A DNA stretch of 64,000 nt from assembly GCA_025024175.1 (NCBI GenBank), contig QCXZ01000003.1:35922257-35986256 (forward strand), in the 5' to 3' direction. The first letter of the stretch is position 1. The number at the start of each line of letters is the position of its first letter. Made by a program: the position numbers and the translations under genes. This DNA is from Rhyzopertha dominica (taxonomy: Eukaryota > Arthropoda > Insecta > Coleoptera > Bostrichidae). Of the stretch, positions 33,131 to 45,243 are shown in pieces. Under the pieces are notes generated by a model. That model worked only from the letters and a program-made list of their open reading frames with translations, ran no database searches and had not been told where the DNA came from.

Positions 33131-36100
33131 TATCTATGTTTTACGATATGTTTAAATGTAATGTAATTAGTAACGGATGTTACTAGCTGTTAATAAGCCT
33201 AATGTGTAATTAATTTTTTTGTTTCCAACATTTTATAGAATTAATGTATAGTTATTTAAAATTAGTGTGACAATCTTTAATGAATGTTTACATACAGAAC
33301 AGCGACTAATCTGGATGCTTTATCAAAGTCACTTAGCATTGTTATGTCCACTAAATCCTAAACCAACGCAAGCTCCAATGGAAAGAAATTCGGTAGATAT
33401 AATCCAAACATATTAAATTATTTTTGAGCTATTTTGGAAATAATTCAAAATTGTTCAAATTTTTGAAAATTTAAAATTTGTGTCCATTATCAGCGGGTGC
33501 AGTTTTTTTTTAATCTTCTTAACCAAGTAGTAGCGTTCGAACTACACCATACTTCACCTCCCTGAAAATCTCGAGCTGTTTGCTAGGAAACCACACTTTA
33601 TACGAAAAATGTATTGTGTGCTTCTTTATAAGGCCTTGCAGATGTAATACAACACATCAAAATAAAAATGAATTTAAAAAACTATATGTTTTTGGGTGAT
33701 TGCTTCACCTGAAATGCTCCTATAGTTACCGTAAAATGTGGCAACACTGCATAATCCGTGGTTCTGCACCGCGAGAACAAAAAAATCGCTCTTACGACCG
33801 GGCGCAGAGTGATTTAGTCGTAAAGTTATGGTATATAATCGAAGGGAGATGACTGTTATCCGAACCTAATGTTTTTAAAATCTGACTGTGATTAATCTAT
33901 GGTGTTAAATTGATTGATGATGGGAACTAGCTTGCCAACAGCTTTTGGCTGGCACCCGAACTTTCTTGTCGATAGACAGCTCAGTGTTAACTAAGTAATT
34001 AAAAGAAGAGGATAAAACACAATTTTACTAGTGACTGTAAATGAGAAATACTAGCAGTTTTTGGTGTCTAAGAGGGGTACTAAAATTACGTAAATATCAT
34101 GTTGCTCTCTAATTATTCGTTTTCCGATCTATACAGAAAAAAATTATAGATCAGGTTTCAAGTAAACAAATCTTAACTTCTTCTTTACTTACCGAAAATT
34201 GCCACTGCGATACCATTTTATATGATTGATTGATAATCTCTTTAGTAACAGCGANTATCTTCTAGTTCTNCAAATAATCGTCTTGCATTTGGCATATACN
34301 TATCANCCAATTTTAATTAAAATGAAAAAACATGAAGACCTCATCACTTTGCCAAAACTAAATGGAAGAATTGTATACTGCAGCTTTTTGAAATTTTGCT
34401 TTTAGGAGTTCCCGCAAGTGTCTTGATTATGTACTTAAAACCAGGAGAACAGCAACATTTTGACGGGAGTTATTTGTAAAATGTTATTAGGGATTATTCG
34501 CAGCTATCTAATCTGGTTGTTAATGCTGGCAATATTAAATTTGACGTTGTTTCTTTATTCATAAGTTTCATTCAAGAAACTGAAAGTGGAGTAGAGGAGC
34601 TGTTTTCAGAAAACATTTAAGAGCTGAAGCACTACATATAATAAACTAATTTTCTAGTTGTTAAAAGCTAAAATGGGTACTCCAAGAGAAATATCCGCAG
34701 GTATTTGAACCTGGGCACAAGTGGACCGAGCAATTCATCCAACATTGCCAAAGTTTTGAAGACGCTCCTTGTACATTACACAGGGTGTGGCAAAAAGAAT
34801 GGACAATTTGAACAATTCATAAAATCGTTATCTATAGTTTAAAAATGTATTAATAGCGGTATATAAACTGACGTAGATAAAAACTCGTCACTTTATCGTC
34901 CATGGCGTAGTGACTCCTGTTAGACGTTTGTTGCTCCTCATGAGGCTGAGTACTATAGCTCTTTCTAGATGTTCGTCCTTTCTTTAATAATTCAGTCCCA
35001 AAGCATGGCTAACGTTGACCTTACTATGTAATGAGTAATGCAAAAATTCAAAAACAAAATACGGAGCATTCAAAATCGGAATGTTAAAGTTCTATAATTT
35101 AATTGACACAAAACAGTTAATTCCAATGTAGGTATTAAATTTACTCAAATAATTATTTAACATAAACATAATGCACTTCCTCTCAAAAAGTAGCTGAACG
35201 TCCCATTTCCACCACCGCAGTGATGTAATATCACACTTTCCCGATGCACTTGCGTCATTCAAGCGTAAAATTAAAATAAAGCACATAAAGATTAAATCAG
35301 TCAAGAAGCGAGACGTGACAACGCGGCCAGATAACATGTTATCCTCCCCTGAAAAAGATTGTGGTGACGTTGTCACTCCATGGAACGTTGCGTTGACAGT
35401 TGTAATACCACTTGTTCTGTGACCTAATATTGTATTTTTTCGGATAAGGGAGATGGTAAAATGCAGCGATGCATGTAATGTTCACGCAGGCGGAAATAAA
35501 TCGCGGGTTTTGTTCTTATTTGTCTTATTTGAATACGTTTCATAAACATATTTCATTACTAAATGAGATTAATTTATATATTTAGAATTAAAAATGATAG
35601 CCAGTCAACTGTGTTTGCAGAGATTTATTTTTGTTAATAACAGAAGCTTCTGCATATTGTTCTGATAAAATAGTAATAACTTTGGGTGCATGTAGTCGTG
35701 CATTGCCTCGAAGATATGGATTAAGAGTTATTGCTCCACTACTTCCTGGATATGTGCCGTGGACGTGCTTTTCCCTCCANAATTCAGGATCTTGTCTTTC
35801 ACCATGTCGCCGTCTCACACTTCTTGATCACCATTCGTACTCAGAAAGAATCTAAATTCTTTACAAAAGACAATAGAATCGTTCGATTATGCTTGTGATC
35901 TACATCACGCAAGTTTTCTGTTGTGTGTCTGTTGCTTGTCCTCTCGTTCTAGGCATAATAACAAATCAAACAAGAAATGCACTGCATTCACCCACAAAAT
36001 TTTGTTAAATAAAAAAATATATTATAAATCCAATAAAGCAATGAGGACTGCGATAATGCCCAAAAGAAGATCGATTTTTACCTTAATAAAAATTAACATA

Positions 36101-36555
36101 TATATCAGAATTTATTTAAATAAAACAGTTATTACTGGGTGTTCTTATTTCTGTCAGTCAATACGTTTGATCTTAACTGCAAAGATATTGATTAGAAACT
36201 ATGTTATCAGAAAACGCTTGCCTTCAGTGGCGGATTTGTGTACAGGTGGTCCACTGTTTGAAAGAACTTGAGGTTGTACCTAAAAAGGCAAAGAAAATGC
36301 GTGCCTGGGGAGTTTTAGGTGGCGGATCATGGATATAAAGTTTGCATTCTAACGGAAGTTTTTCTACCACCGGGTACATGCTACCGTCCTGTACCTTTCT
36401 GCGAGAACATAATTGGTCGCTCACTGACAACAGTTTGCATATTATGATGAAGATCGGTATAAAAAAATGGAAACTGCTATTCATAGTCAATTATAGAAAG
36501 GTTAATAGTTATATTAAAGATTATAATGACCTGAATGTGTTTTAAATGTACATAA
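33131..36555. other. Long stretch without recognisable gene
   Basis: No assignable coding similarity. A TIR-like start ACAGGGTGTGGCAAAAAG lies at 34,777 without a matching end. CAGTGGCGGATTTG at 36,225 looks like a hAT/MITE terminus without a partner. Several Ns (34,255-34,305; 35,780) indicate low quality. Confidence 0.45.
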
Positions 36556-36556
36556 G

Positions 36557-36700
36557 TGATATTTATTGGGATAACAGGCATATATACGTATTGAAAGAGT
36601 GTTGGCAACACACTTCAAAAGGCCCCGGGTTCAAATCCCGGTCAAAGCTGGCAATACTTTTCAATACATATATATATGCCTGTAATCCCACTAAACATCA
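36557..36700. mobile_element. 144-bp MITE with ~40-bp inverted ends and a tRNA T-arm-like core
   Basis: The left end TGATATTTATTGGGATAACA and the reverse complement of the right end, TGATGTTTAGTGGGATTACA, continue into GGCATATATA-TATTGAAA, giving about 40 bp of inverted repeat. Inside are two hairpins: GTGTTG-G-CAACAC at 36,599-36,611 and CCGGGTTCAAATCCCGG at about 36,625, the latter a perfect tRNA T-arm with B-box GGTTCAAATCC. No D-arm or A-box is convincing and no target duplication could be fixed. The core is shared with the fold-back at 521-668. The B-box could bind TFIIIC, but that is inference. Confidence 0.72.
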
Positions 36701-38177
36701 ATTACGTAAAATTAATAGTTAGAGTTGCCATGAATTTGCAAGTTCAAAAAGACAGATAAACTATGAGTAAACCCGCACCATCTCCAATTTTACAACAAGC
36801 AACAATTCTAGTACGATATACCTACATGTAATTACAATCCTGTTGTTTTTCAAATTCTACTTTCGAAATTTGTATCTACATACAATTTATATCAAAAGTC
36901 GATATAAAATATTTTTAACATAAGAAATATAGTTCCCTAAACTATTTGTAATAAAAATCATTTGATTTTTCGTTGCTGTCGATTCCAATTAAATTGTATT
37001 AAAAAGCTATGAGAAAACGTACATGACACAATTCTGAATATATTCAGCAAATACACATATAATCATTTATTGCATTCCCGCTCGTTCACTTTGTATTCAA
37101 GTTACGCGTTTCCACAAAACCTGTAACATCCCTTTTCTAGATAAAAATAAACTATAACGTGCTTTTACAGATGTTCGTGAATGATAAAAACTTGTATATT
37201 TCCTGCCATGCCAATTAGTACTGTGTAGTCGTGTTATAAACGCGAGCACACCAGGAGTTGCTCCCACTAAAAATAACGACGTCAATTTTTTTAAAGTTCG
37301 ATAAGAAGCCATTTAGGGCAATCGGCCTAATGCGCCTGTAAACATTTTAGAAAGCAACCCCTGGTCTCTCACGTTCCCACCGACAGTACACGCGAGCTTA
37401 AGTGATGAAACCGCCCCTGCGTTGCAGATGCAGCTTTTCACACCCTCACTTGAAATGTGCAAGTGTGAGAATTTCACCGGGAGCGATTCGCCTCATTGTT
37501 ATGTGCACTTGTCACAGCGATGCACAGATTGAGTGCATCACGGTGATCCCACGCTCAAAGTGTAAACACTAGGAATGTGTCGACGCAAAACGTCATTGTA
37601 AAGTGGAAATTGCGGCAACATAACAAATTCGCACAGTACACACTAACCTTACACTGTCAGTAAGTGGCAAATTTAGTGTTTGTTTCTATAAGACCACAGT
37701 AAGAATACATTTCGTCAATTTTTAAAAATAATTTGAAGGTTTCTGGTAAAAGTAACAGGTGTTCAATTAAAAAAGTCATCGAGTCGCTGATGATTTGTTA
37801 ACGGAAGAAGACAGAGAAAGGATTTGATTTATTGCTGAACGCTTCAAAATATTTGCTGCTGTACGTAAGCTTCCCAAGGAGCCGTTTTTCGTTATCCAAA
37901 GTCTGTTTCGCATCGAGACTACATCTTTTCATTCTGGTAAGGTTTTTTTATTAAATGGAGCGAGTAATTGACAGCGCCCAATTTCGACCATGCACGCAGG
38001 TAAAATTGTTATGTCAAAGTCATAACCGATTTGATGGCTTTTTTAACAACATCCATTAAATAGTTGTTAACACTTTTCTTTAAATATTAAATGTAGAAGA
38101 AATTGGAGCTACCGGGCAAATCTTAATGCAAAAATGTGGGTTTTCTTTTTCTCAAAAGCATATCTGTTTAGAGCGTA
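36701..38177. other. Stretch without recognisable gene
   Basis: 37,340-37,580 is GC-richer and could be regulatory or an unrecognised exon; no frame shows family similarity. The rest is AT-rich. Confidence 0.4.
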
Positions 38178-38880
38178 TACAGGGTGATCAGTTAAGGCTG
38201 GACAGCGGCTGTATCTTGGAAACTAAACGTGCTAGAGTCCTGCGGTAACATTTTTTAAAACAAATATGACCACAGAGATTTCATTTAAAGTAATGTATGT
38301 AACAATGCCGCTAGGTGGCTCATTTAATATGGCATATCAAAAAATCCATTCCTTCTCCGAAAAATTGCAATACAATGTTGGTATAAAATAGATTTTATAC
38401 CTAATCTATTTTTACTTCTTAACAAATTTTATTTCAACATTTTTTTCTAGTTTCAAATCTTCAAACTGGCACACGGTTTAGCAAATTCAACGAATGATGG
38501 GTACTTTTAAAGTAAATTTTATGGTTTTCAATATAATTATATATTTATTACGACTGTTTGACAATAGAAGACGTTATTTAAGAAAATTATATTTTGATCA
38601 AATATCTTAAAGAAATCAAATTCAACCCTATAGACTATTTTGGCAGTCTCTATAGCTCCTTAATTAAGCAAGATTAATTTTAAAACCAGAGGTCGATATC
38701 TTTTCGTTTCATGGTCATAGTAAAAAAACTGTGAATCGATCCTTGGCATCGGCTATTTTTTTCCTTGAAATAAAATTAGCGTATATTAAAAAAGTTCTGA
38801 CGTTACTCATAAAATAGGTTAATTAGGGTAATTTGCAGGAACGGCGGACGTTTTGAGGATCATTGATACTTTATCTGTTA
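38178..38880 (+). repeat. 700-bp repeat, copy 1
   Basis: Begins TACAGGGTGATCAGTTA and is followed head to tail by a second copy (38,881 to about 39,530; period 703). Shared blocks include GACCAC-CAGATTTCATTTAAA, GCCGCTAG, ATTCAACGAATGATGG-TA, TATGGTTTTCA-TATAAT, GTTTGACAA-AGAAG-CGTTA and TTTTGATCAAATATCTTAAA. The first base pairs resemble Tc1/mariner-like ends (TACAGGG). Non-coding. Confidence 0.85.
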
Positions 38881-39530
38881 TACAGGGCGATCAGTTACAG
38901 TGGATGTGCTCTTGTAAATTAATCTTGCTGGAATCTTGGGGTATTTTTTTAACAAATGTGACCACGCAGATTTCATTTAAAATATTGTTAACTATATAAC
39001 TTTGCCGCTAGCTAGCGCATTTAATATGACATATCGAAGGATCGTTTCTTTCTACAAAAAGTTGCAAAAGGTAGGTACAATGTTGGTCTAAAATAAACTC
39101 ATAATCTAAGTTTATTTCATGACAAATTTCGTTTGAACATTTTTTAGTTGCTTTGACAACAGCAGGTAGAACTCAAGTATGGTGTGAGCGAATTCAACGA
39201 ATGATGGTTAGTTTTAAAGTGAATTTTATGGTTTTCAGTATAATAATAAATAACTTAGTGCAACTGTTTGACAACAGAAGGCGTTATTTAAGAAAATTTT
39301 ATATTTTGATCAAATATCTTAAAAGAATCAATTGCAACCGTATAAACCTTTTATTAGCTCATTAATCAAGCAAGATACATTTAAAATACGGATGACGATA
39401 ACTTTTTTGGCTCTTAGGTTATATGTAGTATAAAAACTGCGAACCCATCCTTTGGTTTGGCAACTTTTTTCCTGGGAGTAAAATTAGGTTATTTAAAAAA
39501 TCGTTTACTCAGAAATTACGATTTTTCTCT
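38881..39530 (+). repeat. 700-bp repeat, copy 2 (tandem)
   Basis: Begins TACAGGGCGATCAGTTA and aligns along nearly its whole length with copy 1, with many substitutions and small indels. The frame at 39,153-39,365 lies within it and is not preserved in copy 1, so it is not a gene. Confidence 0.85.
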
Positions 39531-39592
39531 GGAATGTCTAGTATAAAAAATATAAACTAGCTAACGGTTAGGTTAATAAAAATAATAAAAAA

Positions 39593-39905
39593 ATATTAAT
39601 GACCCTCAAAATGGTCGCCGTTGCTGGCAAATCCCGATCTAACCTAATTCAATAAGTCGTTATGTATCGGCAAACTTTTGACGTTTTTAAAATAACCTAA
39701 CTTTATTTCAAGGAAAAAATTAGCCGAAGCCAAGGGCGGTTTTTTTTACAATAACTAAGAAACGAAAAAAGATGTCGACTTCTGGTTTTTAAATCCATGT
39801 TGCTTAATTAAGGAGTTATATCAACTAACAAAAAAGTCTATATGGTTGCATTTAATTTTTTTAAGATATTTGATCAAATATAAAATTCTCAAATAAAAAA
39901 TAAAG
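39593..39905 (-). repeat. 700-bp repeat, copy 3, partial and inverted
   Basis: Reverse complement of about 38,560-38,865 of copy 1. Matching blocks: GACCCTCAAAATGGTCGCCG, AACCTAATT, TTATTTCAAGGAAAAAAT, GCTTAATTAAGGAG, AGTCTATA and TTTAAGATATTTGATCAAA. It lacks the TACAGGG end. With copies 1-2 this makes a direct-plus-inverted arrangement. Confidence 0.8.
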
Positions 39906-42900
39906 CAACAGATAAACTCAGCAACTTGATTTATCGATGAATATATTTGAAATTCACTATAAAACCGATATGGATGAGGATTAGTTGAAATTTGCATAAA
40001 TTTATGGCGCATATATTATTTGCTGTTACTGTAGTATATTTTCTTGGCTTTGAGAAGATTAATCTTTGCATTTTATTTTCCGAAATATTGTTCCAAACTT
40101 CTGTGATTATATGGACCAACGCTTGTTTGTTATTAATAGTTCTATTTTAATTTTATCTTCATTCTTTTCTTAATTAACAAGTATGGAGTTATGATCAGAC
40201 GACTAAGCAGGTCAATTCAAAATTTGTATACGTTTGCCTGTCTTAGCCACTCTATGGCTGCGCATGACGCGCTGTCGGTCATAATTGAGCTGGATAATAA
40301 AGCACAAATGCAGAGTAATAATAACAGTAAGAATAATAAAGTATATAGTTCTAGAAATTGTATCTGTGACGTGGGGCAGCAGTTTACTTGTCAAATCTGT
40401 CACCAATTATGCTAATTCATTTAGTATTGTCCAGAGTGCAGGAGGCAAACTAGCTATGCAGCTCCATTCTTGGAGTTGATTTGAAATTGTCATTTCGGCT
40501 CATTTTTTTAATCAGCCTGGTCTTGTGGATGTAGTTTCTTGTTTTCCTTCCGTTTCGTTTTCGTCAAACTTTTTCCTTAGCTTCTTCTTCCTTCTTGAAG
40601 ACTAAAATTATGACATATCCTGATGCACTTTGCCTTAACTAAAAATTCTCTCGGTAGTTCTCCCCGAGACTCCTATTGCATCTGAATTCTTTTGTTTAAC
40701 ACTTTGTAAAGTTCCTGAAGTGTACTTTTCATTTTTAAATACTTGTAAACACGATGCACTGTTTTCTTCGCTTGACTCCGCAAAACTTTTCATTTCACTT
40801 TTTGACATAATAACGTAATTTAATCACCACCAGCACGCTAGTGCCAATGACCAAAACACTATCTTATTAGAGGTATGCCGGACCTTAATGCTTATCTGCT
40901 CTACCACTACCGCTTGCCTTATTTCGTCTGTGCTGCTATACTTACATACTTTTGATACATAACGTTTTATAAGCATCCACTTTCATGTTCTATGCGGGAT
41001 CGACAATAATACATAATTGTCAATGTGTTGCTTTACTTTTGTTCAGTAGTTTATGTGCATAAAACTACCATACAATAATTTCCCGATTCAACGTTACTGT
41101 ATTACCAGAGGAGTATGAACTCTAAACGCTTATTAGTGATACAGATATTTTTATCCAGCATATTATGTTTTCTACTAAGAACAAAGATTAGTGTGTCACA
41201 TTTGAAAGAGGCAGCCGACTAAAGAGACACTCCTTTACTAGCATTTTTTTTGTCACTTATACCTACGTCCTGGTTCTTTATTAGAAAACCTATTTCATAC
41301 CAATTGATAGGAATGAACTTATTTTTCTTTTGTCTCCTAATTTTGATTCCTCTGATCCACAGAGTAAAACTTTCAAACTTTNACATAATTTTAATTTACT
41401 ATTTCTCTGGAAGACTAAAAGTTGAGAGGAGCACAACAAATAACGCTTCGTTACATGGAACTTAAATATCACTAATTCCTACTCAGTTAATACGTAACGT
41501 TTAGTATTCGTGAGCTTGCTGGGTTGCGAGTGAAAAGAGCAGCGCGTTTCTATTATCCCATTTAGTTTAGAATGCTGGGGGGTGTTTAAGTGAGTCACGT
41601 GTCGTCAGCGATATATGAATATTGGAAGGGCAATCATTACTTTATTACGAGACACGTGTCACATGTATACAAAGCATAAGCGTCGAAATTAAAACACGTA
41701 GGCAACAAAGCACTACGATAGCCAAAAGAAATAATGCCGCCGTTTCTCATTTAGTATTCGCTGTAAAGCCGAACGACGGACGACAACGGGAATAGAAAGA
41801 TTTCGTTCCTTAATTAATCGAAGTAATGAAATCTGACAGGGGTATTAAAATTTTAAACCCACTTAGTAATTTTTATTCCCGGCATGAAGAAACTGATAAA
41901 GATTTGTTTGAGTTGTAAAAGTTAGGCTGTTCCAGAGACGACGATGGGTAATGTAAAATATCCATTAAAATTCTCGCGAATTAACCAAATCCAATTAAAA
42001 ATTGAGTGCTTTTTCATTTCTCGTTATACTCGATGGAAATTGCGAAATAAAACTGGAATGATATAGCTAATTAAACAGGCTGTCAGTAATCCCGCGATTC
42101 AGGGAATTAAAGCGTTTCATATTTAATTTTGCCGTTTCACAATTCACCTCGGAACAAATTCTAAATAAATGGATTAAATGCGCATATTACGTAACAAATA
42201 AAACAGCCGTGTCGGTTGTGCAGAAAATAATAAACTCCCATCAAACAGAATGCACTTACCTAGTACCTTGTTAATTTTAAATAATTCAAAACGTACAGTA
42301 ATGCATTCAACAGAAATTGACAGGTTTTTATCCGACCGACCGAAAATAAGGGCATTGTTTGATGGGATATTTCATATTAAAAGCCCCAGCATTATTATTC
42401 GAATCAGATATTTAATTATATTTTGTTGGTTTTTGCTCAACAAGCGACTGGGTGGTAAACCGGCAAGATTGTCGTCCTGCTCTCTGAGACGCATGGCAAA
42501 GCAGCTAATTAGGAAAATGCTACAATTTGTAAGTTCCCGTATAAGGACACGCCAGTCCAGTTCTCGACTAACATCTCGTATCGTATCGACTGATCGCATC
42601 AGCATCCAATTCTATATAACGCTGATTATCTATACTCCACCACTGATTTATATAAAAACTTAATAAATAAAATAATTAACTGTGAATCAATAATATGAAA
42701 ATCAGTGTTACAGTTACTGCTGAAATTTTATTTTTTGCTCGTATTCCTGCTGTTTGTAGAAAATATGGAGGATGACGATGATCATATCACTCTACGATTT
42801 TAAATATGATAAACATTTTTTGGTGAAGCGCTATCGTAATTTCAGATTTTTATTTATAAATACAATAATAATAAATAAATGCTAAAACTGGAAGGATGGA

Positions 42901-43304
42901 GGTAAAAATTGTTCATACTTTTTTTGTGGGTTTTGTCTAGTCCTATAATAGAATTTGAAAACTACATTGTTGTCTTCACAGAAACCAAGCAAACTCAAAT
43001 AAATCTGGTTACATACGCTTTGAGCAGTGCTAAGGTTAGGATTCATTGGTTGATTTCCTTTAGTAGCACATCATGTACAGGTATTGTTATTAAACAAATG
43101 AAGGATTCAGGGAATTATTATCGCAGTCCATAAAGGGAGAAGTAAAAGATAGTTCACTATCTGCATCATAACAATTTGTTTTATACGTAGCGAAAGCATT
43201 TTATAAATATTAAACAACAACAAAACAAACAAAAACAACAAAATACATACAATACACAAATTAACATCAATAAAACACTTCATGTTTTATTCAGTTAAAT
43301 TAAA
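39906..43304. other. Stretch without recognisable gene; possible regulatory DNA at 41.74-42.3 kb
   Basis: No coding similarity. 41,740-42,300 differs in texture: balanced composition, many TTAATTA/CTAATTAAAC homeodomain-type sites and few simple repeats, as seen in conserved non-coding elements of insects. The 137-codon frame at 42,250-42,663 has no family motif and the opposite strand is equally open. Confidence 0.35.
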
Positions 43305-43307
43305 CAC

Positions 43308-43350
43308 CGAACGTACTTTTCGATCCCACACGGACCATCTTCAGCGTCGG
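43308..43350 (-). ncRNA. Hammerhead-like motif, degenerate
   Basis: On the - strand: CCGACG, core CUGAAGA (fits CUGANGA), extra U, stem II GGUCC/GGAUC with loop GUGUG, GAAA, then AGUACGUUCGG. Stem I can form as CCGA/UCGG. Stem II is strong and the core fits, but stem III and the cleavage triplet are unclear. Probably the remains of a PLE terminal repeat. Confidence 0.4.
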
Positions 43351-43925
43351 CAATGCAGCATTATACAAAAATGATCAGTCCTGGACTGTGGTTGTTGCTG
43401 GATTTTTTTCAGAATGCATAATTAATCGTTGCAGTCCTCATCACTAACACCTCTGATAGGTTCTTGTATTCCAGAAACGGGAACTGGTTCGCTGGGATCA
43501 TGGGATTATGTTATTCCAGACCAGAAGAACAGAGCAGCATGTGAGAGTATACAATAACAAAACTGCAATTTCTAATCACTTGTTATTACTGTTTGGTAGA
43601 AGCATGAAAGGTAGCATTTTACATCACGCATTACCGTTCTAATCGTGGATTTTGAAAATGAAACGGTCTAGGACGACGATCTCTTTTGGAAGAGTAGCAA
43701 TACTTTAATGCATTCGCGGCAAAGTTTTAAAACTAGATAGCGTTCTTCACCACAAGATGACACTATTACGATGCAGCAATATTTGTTTGGCTAATAGCGT
43801 TCTACTACGTAAAACGCAAACACAACAGACCCAAGAAAGGCAACTAACTTTAGCAGCTACCAAACATACGTTCTTATTGGTATAAGCCTATAATAATATT
43901 GCAAGGTTCACCTTGATGTATTATA
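43351..43925. other. Stretch without recognisable gene
   Basis: Nothing recognisable apart from the hammerhead-like motifs on either side. Confidence 0.45.
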
Positions 43926-43931
43926 AATATT

Positions 43932-43972
43932 AGCAAAGCTTTCGGAATTATATGAGTTCTTCATCAGGGACG
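43932..43972 (-). ncRNA. Hammerhead-like motif, degenerate
   Basis: On the - strand: core CUGAUGA (perfect), A, stem II GAA/UUC with an A/U-rich loop and an extra C, GAA, then the palindrome AGCU and UU as possible dimeric stem III and cleavage site. Stem I is weak. The following GCTAATATTTATAATA is AT-rich. Resembles PLE terminal-repeat motifs. Confidence 0.4.
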
Positions 43973-45175
43973 AAATATTATATTAATGTTTTTTATTCAT
44001 ACAAAAATTAACACTGTTGGTAAATTGGTTATTAGCATTCCAGGTTGCAAGTGAACTGAATATGTCAAATGAAAATAAACGGTTGAAAACGACATCGAAC
44101 ATAACGTTTGTAAGCGTTCTTACCAATTGACATGCTGACCCAACGGTATTCATTTTATTAGAAAAATGAGATCATTTATTGATGGATTGAACAAGCGTAC
44201 GGTTGGCATTTCTGCTGCAAACAGGTATACTGTCAGGCTAGCCGTCTATGCTGGGTTGGAGGGGTAACACGTTTGTTGCTAGTGGGCTCCCATGTTACTA
44301 CAGGTAGCTCAGCATTGGAATGGAGAAGTATGCAGGGTGCACGCAACCCGTTATGTGTTTTAGTGTTTGATGTTTCTTGTCTTTTGCAAGTGGCAATTAT
44401 GATTCCTGTGTCTTGCTTAGGTTGCTTTTGTGTGATGGTGTTGACGCTTATTCTGATGATTTCGTATGTGTTTATTCCGTTTGCTTGCTGGAGTTCTGGG
44501 TGGGGTGATGGTGCTATAAGGGATATTGCTTGCTTGTGTGCACCAGTTTTTCTTCTATCGGAGATTCTTTACGGCTATCTCGATTTTCTGTGGATAATAT
44601 TTTTAACTCCTCAGTATATCTGCCCCTTCAGTGCTTTCGTCCGTTAAAAATCTAGACTACTAATTTCTTTTATAGAGTTTCTGATATTACCGCTATGATT
44701 TCTTCTCCCCTCCATCATGTTCGAGGTTGTTTAGGAGTGTCTGGATTATGTTGACCCTATCCATTAAATAGTACTTTGGTCGTAGTTTTTAAACAGTTTC
44801 TACCAAACTACTTCTGAACTTATGTTTTGTATTGTTGGGTAGTATTTTCCTGGTATACTTGGTGAGTCAGTGTTCTTACAGAAATCAGTTTCCGTCGCAC
44901 GGAATTTTTGGTACCACAATTGTGTAATTTCCTGCATGCACCGTTTCAAACATTTTCTTTTGTGTTATCTGCCTAGGTATACTGGACTAACACAGTCACG
45001 ATCACATCAACCACCTGTTTACTGTGCAATATTCACTAGGTAAATAGTTTTGTGGCTTACTTTTCATACAAATAAAAATTTAAAAAAAAACATTCAGAGA
45101 ACAGATCGGTAGCGTGCATTCACTACGACGGTCGGCACTGTTGGTGGAACTCATTTATAACAAACATGAGATCGT
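43973..45175. other. Stretch without recognisable gene
   Basis: Contains a 124-codon frame (44,273-44,647, +) rich in Cys, Val, Leu and Ile. No family similarity is seen and the opposite strand is Gln/Lys/His-rich, so it is probably not a gene. The stretch lies between two hammerhead-like motifs of opposite strand, which may mean decayed PLE sequence. Confidence 0.35.
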
Positions 45176-45180
45176 TAATA

Positions 45181-45243
45181 AAATATTTCAGGCTCTGATG
45201 AAGGACTAAAGAATGGTCGAAAAGTTGGCTAATATGAAACTTT
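45181..45243 (+). ncRNA. Hammerhead-like motif
   Basis: Core CUGAUGA (45,195-45,201, perfect), stem II GAC/GUC (with AG before it), GAAA (45,219-45,222), then AGUU giving a GUU-type cleavage triplet. Stem I can form GCU/GGC next to the core and, further out, UUUCA/UGAAA. Stem III would be only two pairs or dimeric. Better preserved than its neighbours; activity unknown. Confidence 0.45.

Noticed and set aside
36599..36660. A functional tRNA around the T-arm CCGGGTTCAAATCCCGG
   Set aside because: No acceptor stem, D-arm or anticodon arm can be formed in the flanking sequence; it sits inside MITE ends.
39153..39365. 70-codon open frame as a gene
   Set aside because: Lies inside the 700-bp repeat, and the frame is not kept in the neighbouring copy.
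44273..44647. 124-codon Cys/Val-rich frame as a membrane protein gene
   Set aside because: No family motif, no start context, and composition explained by T/G-rich DNA; the opposite strand is equally unconvincing.
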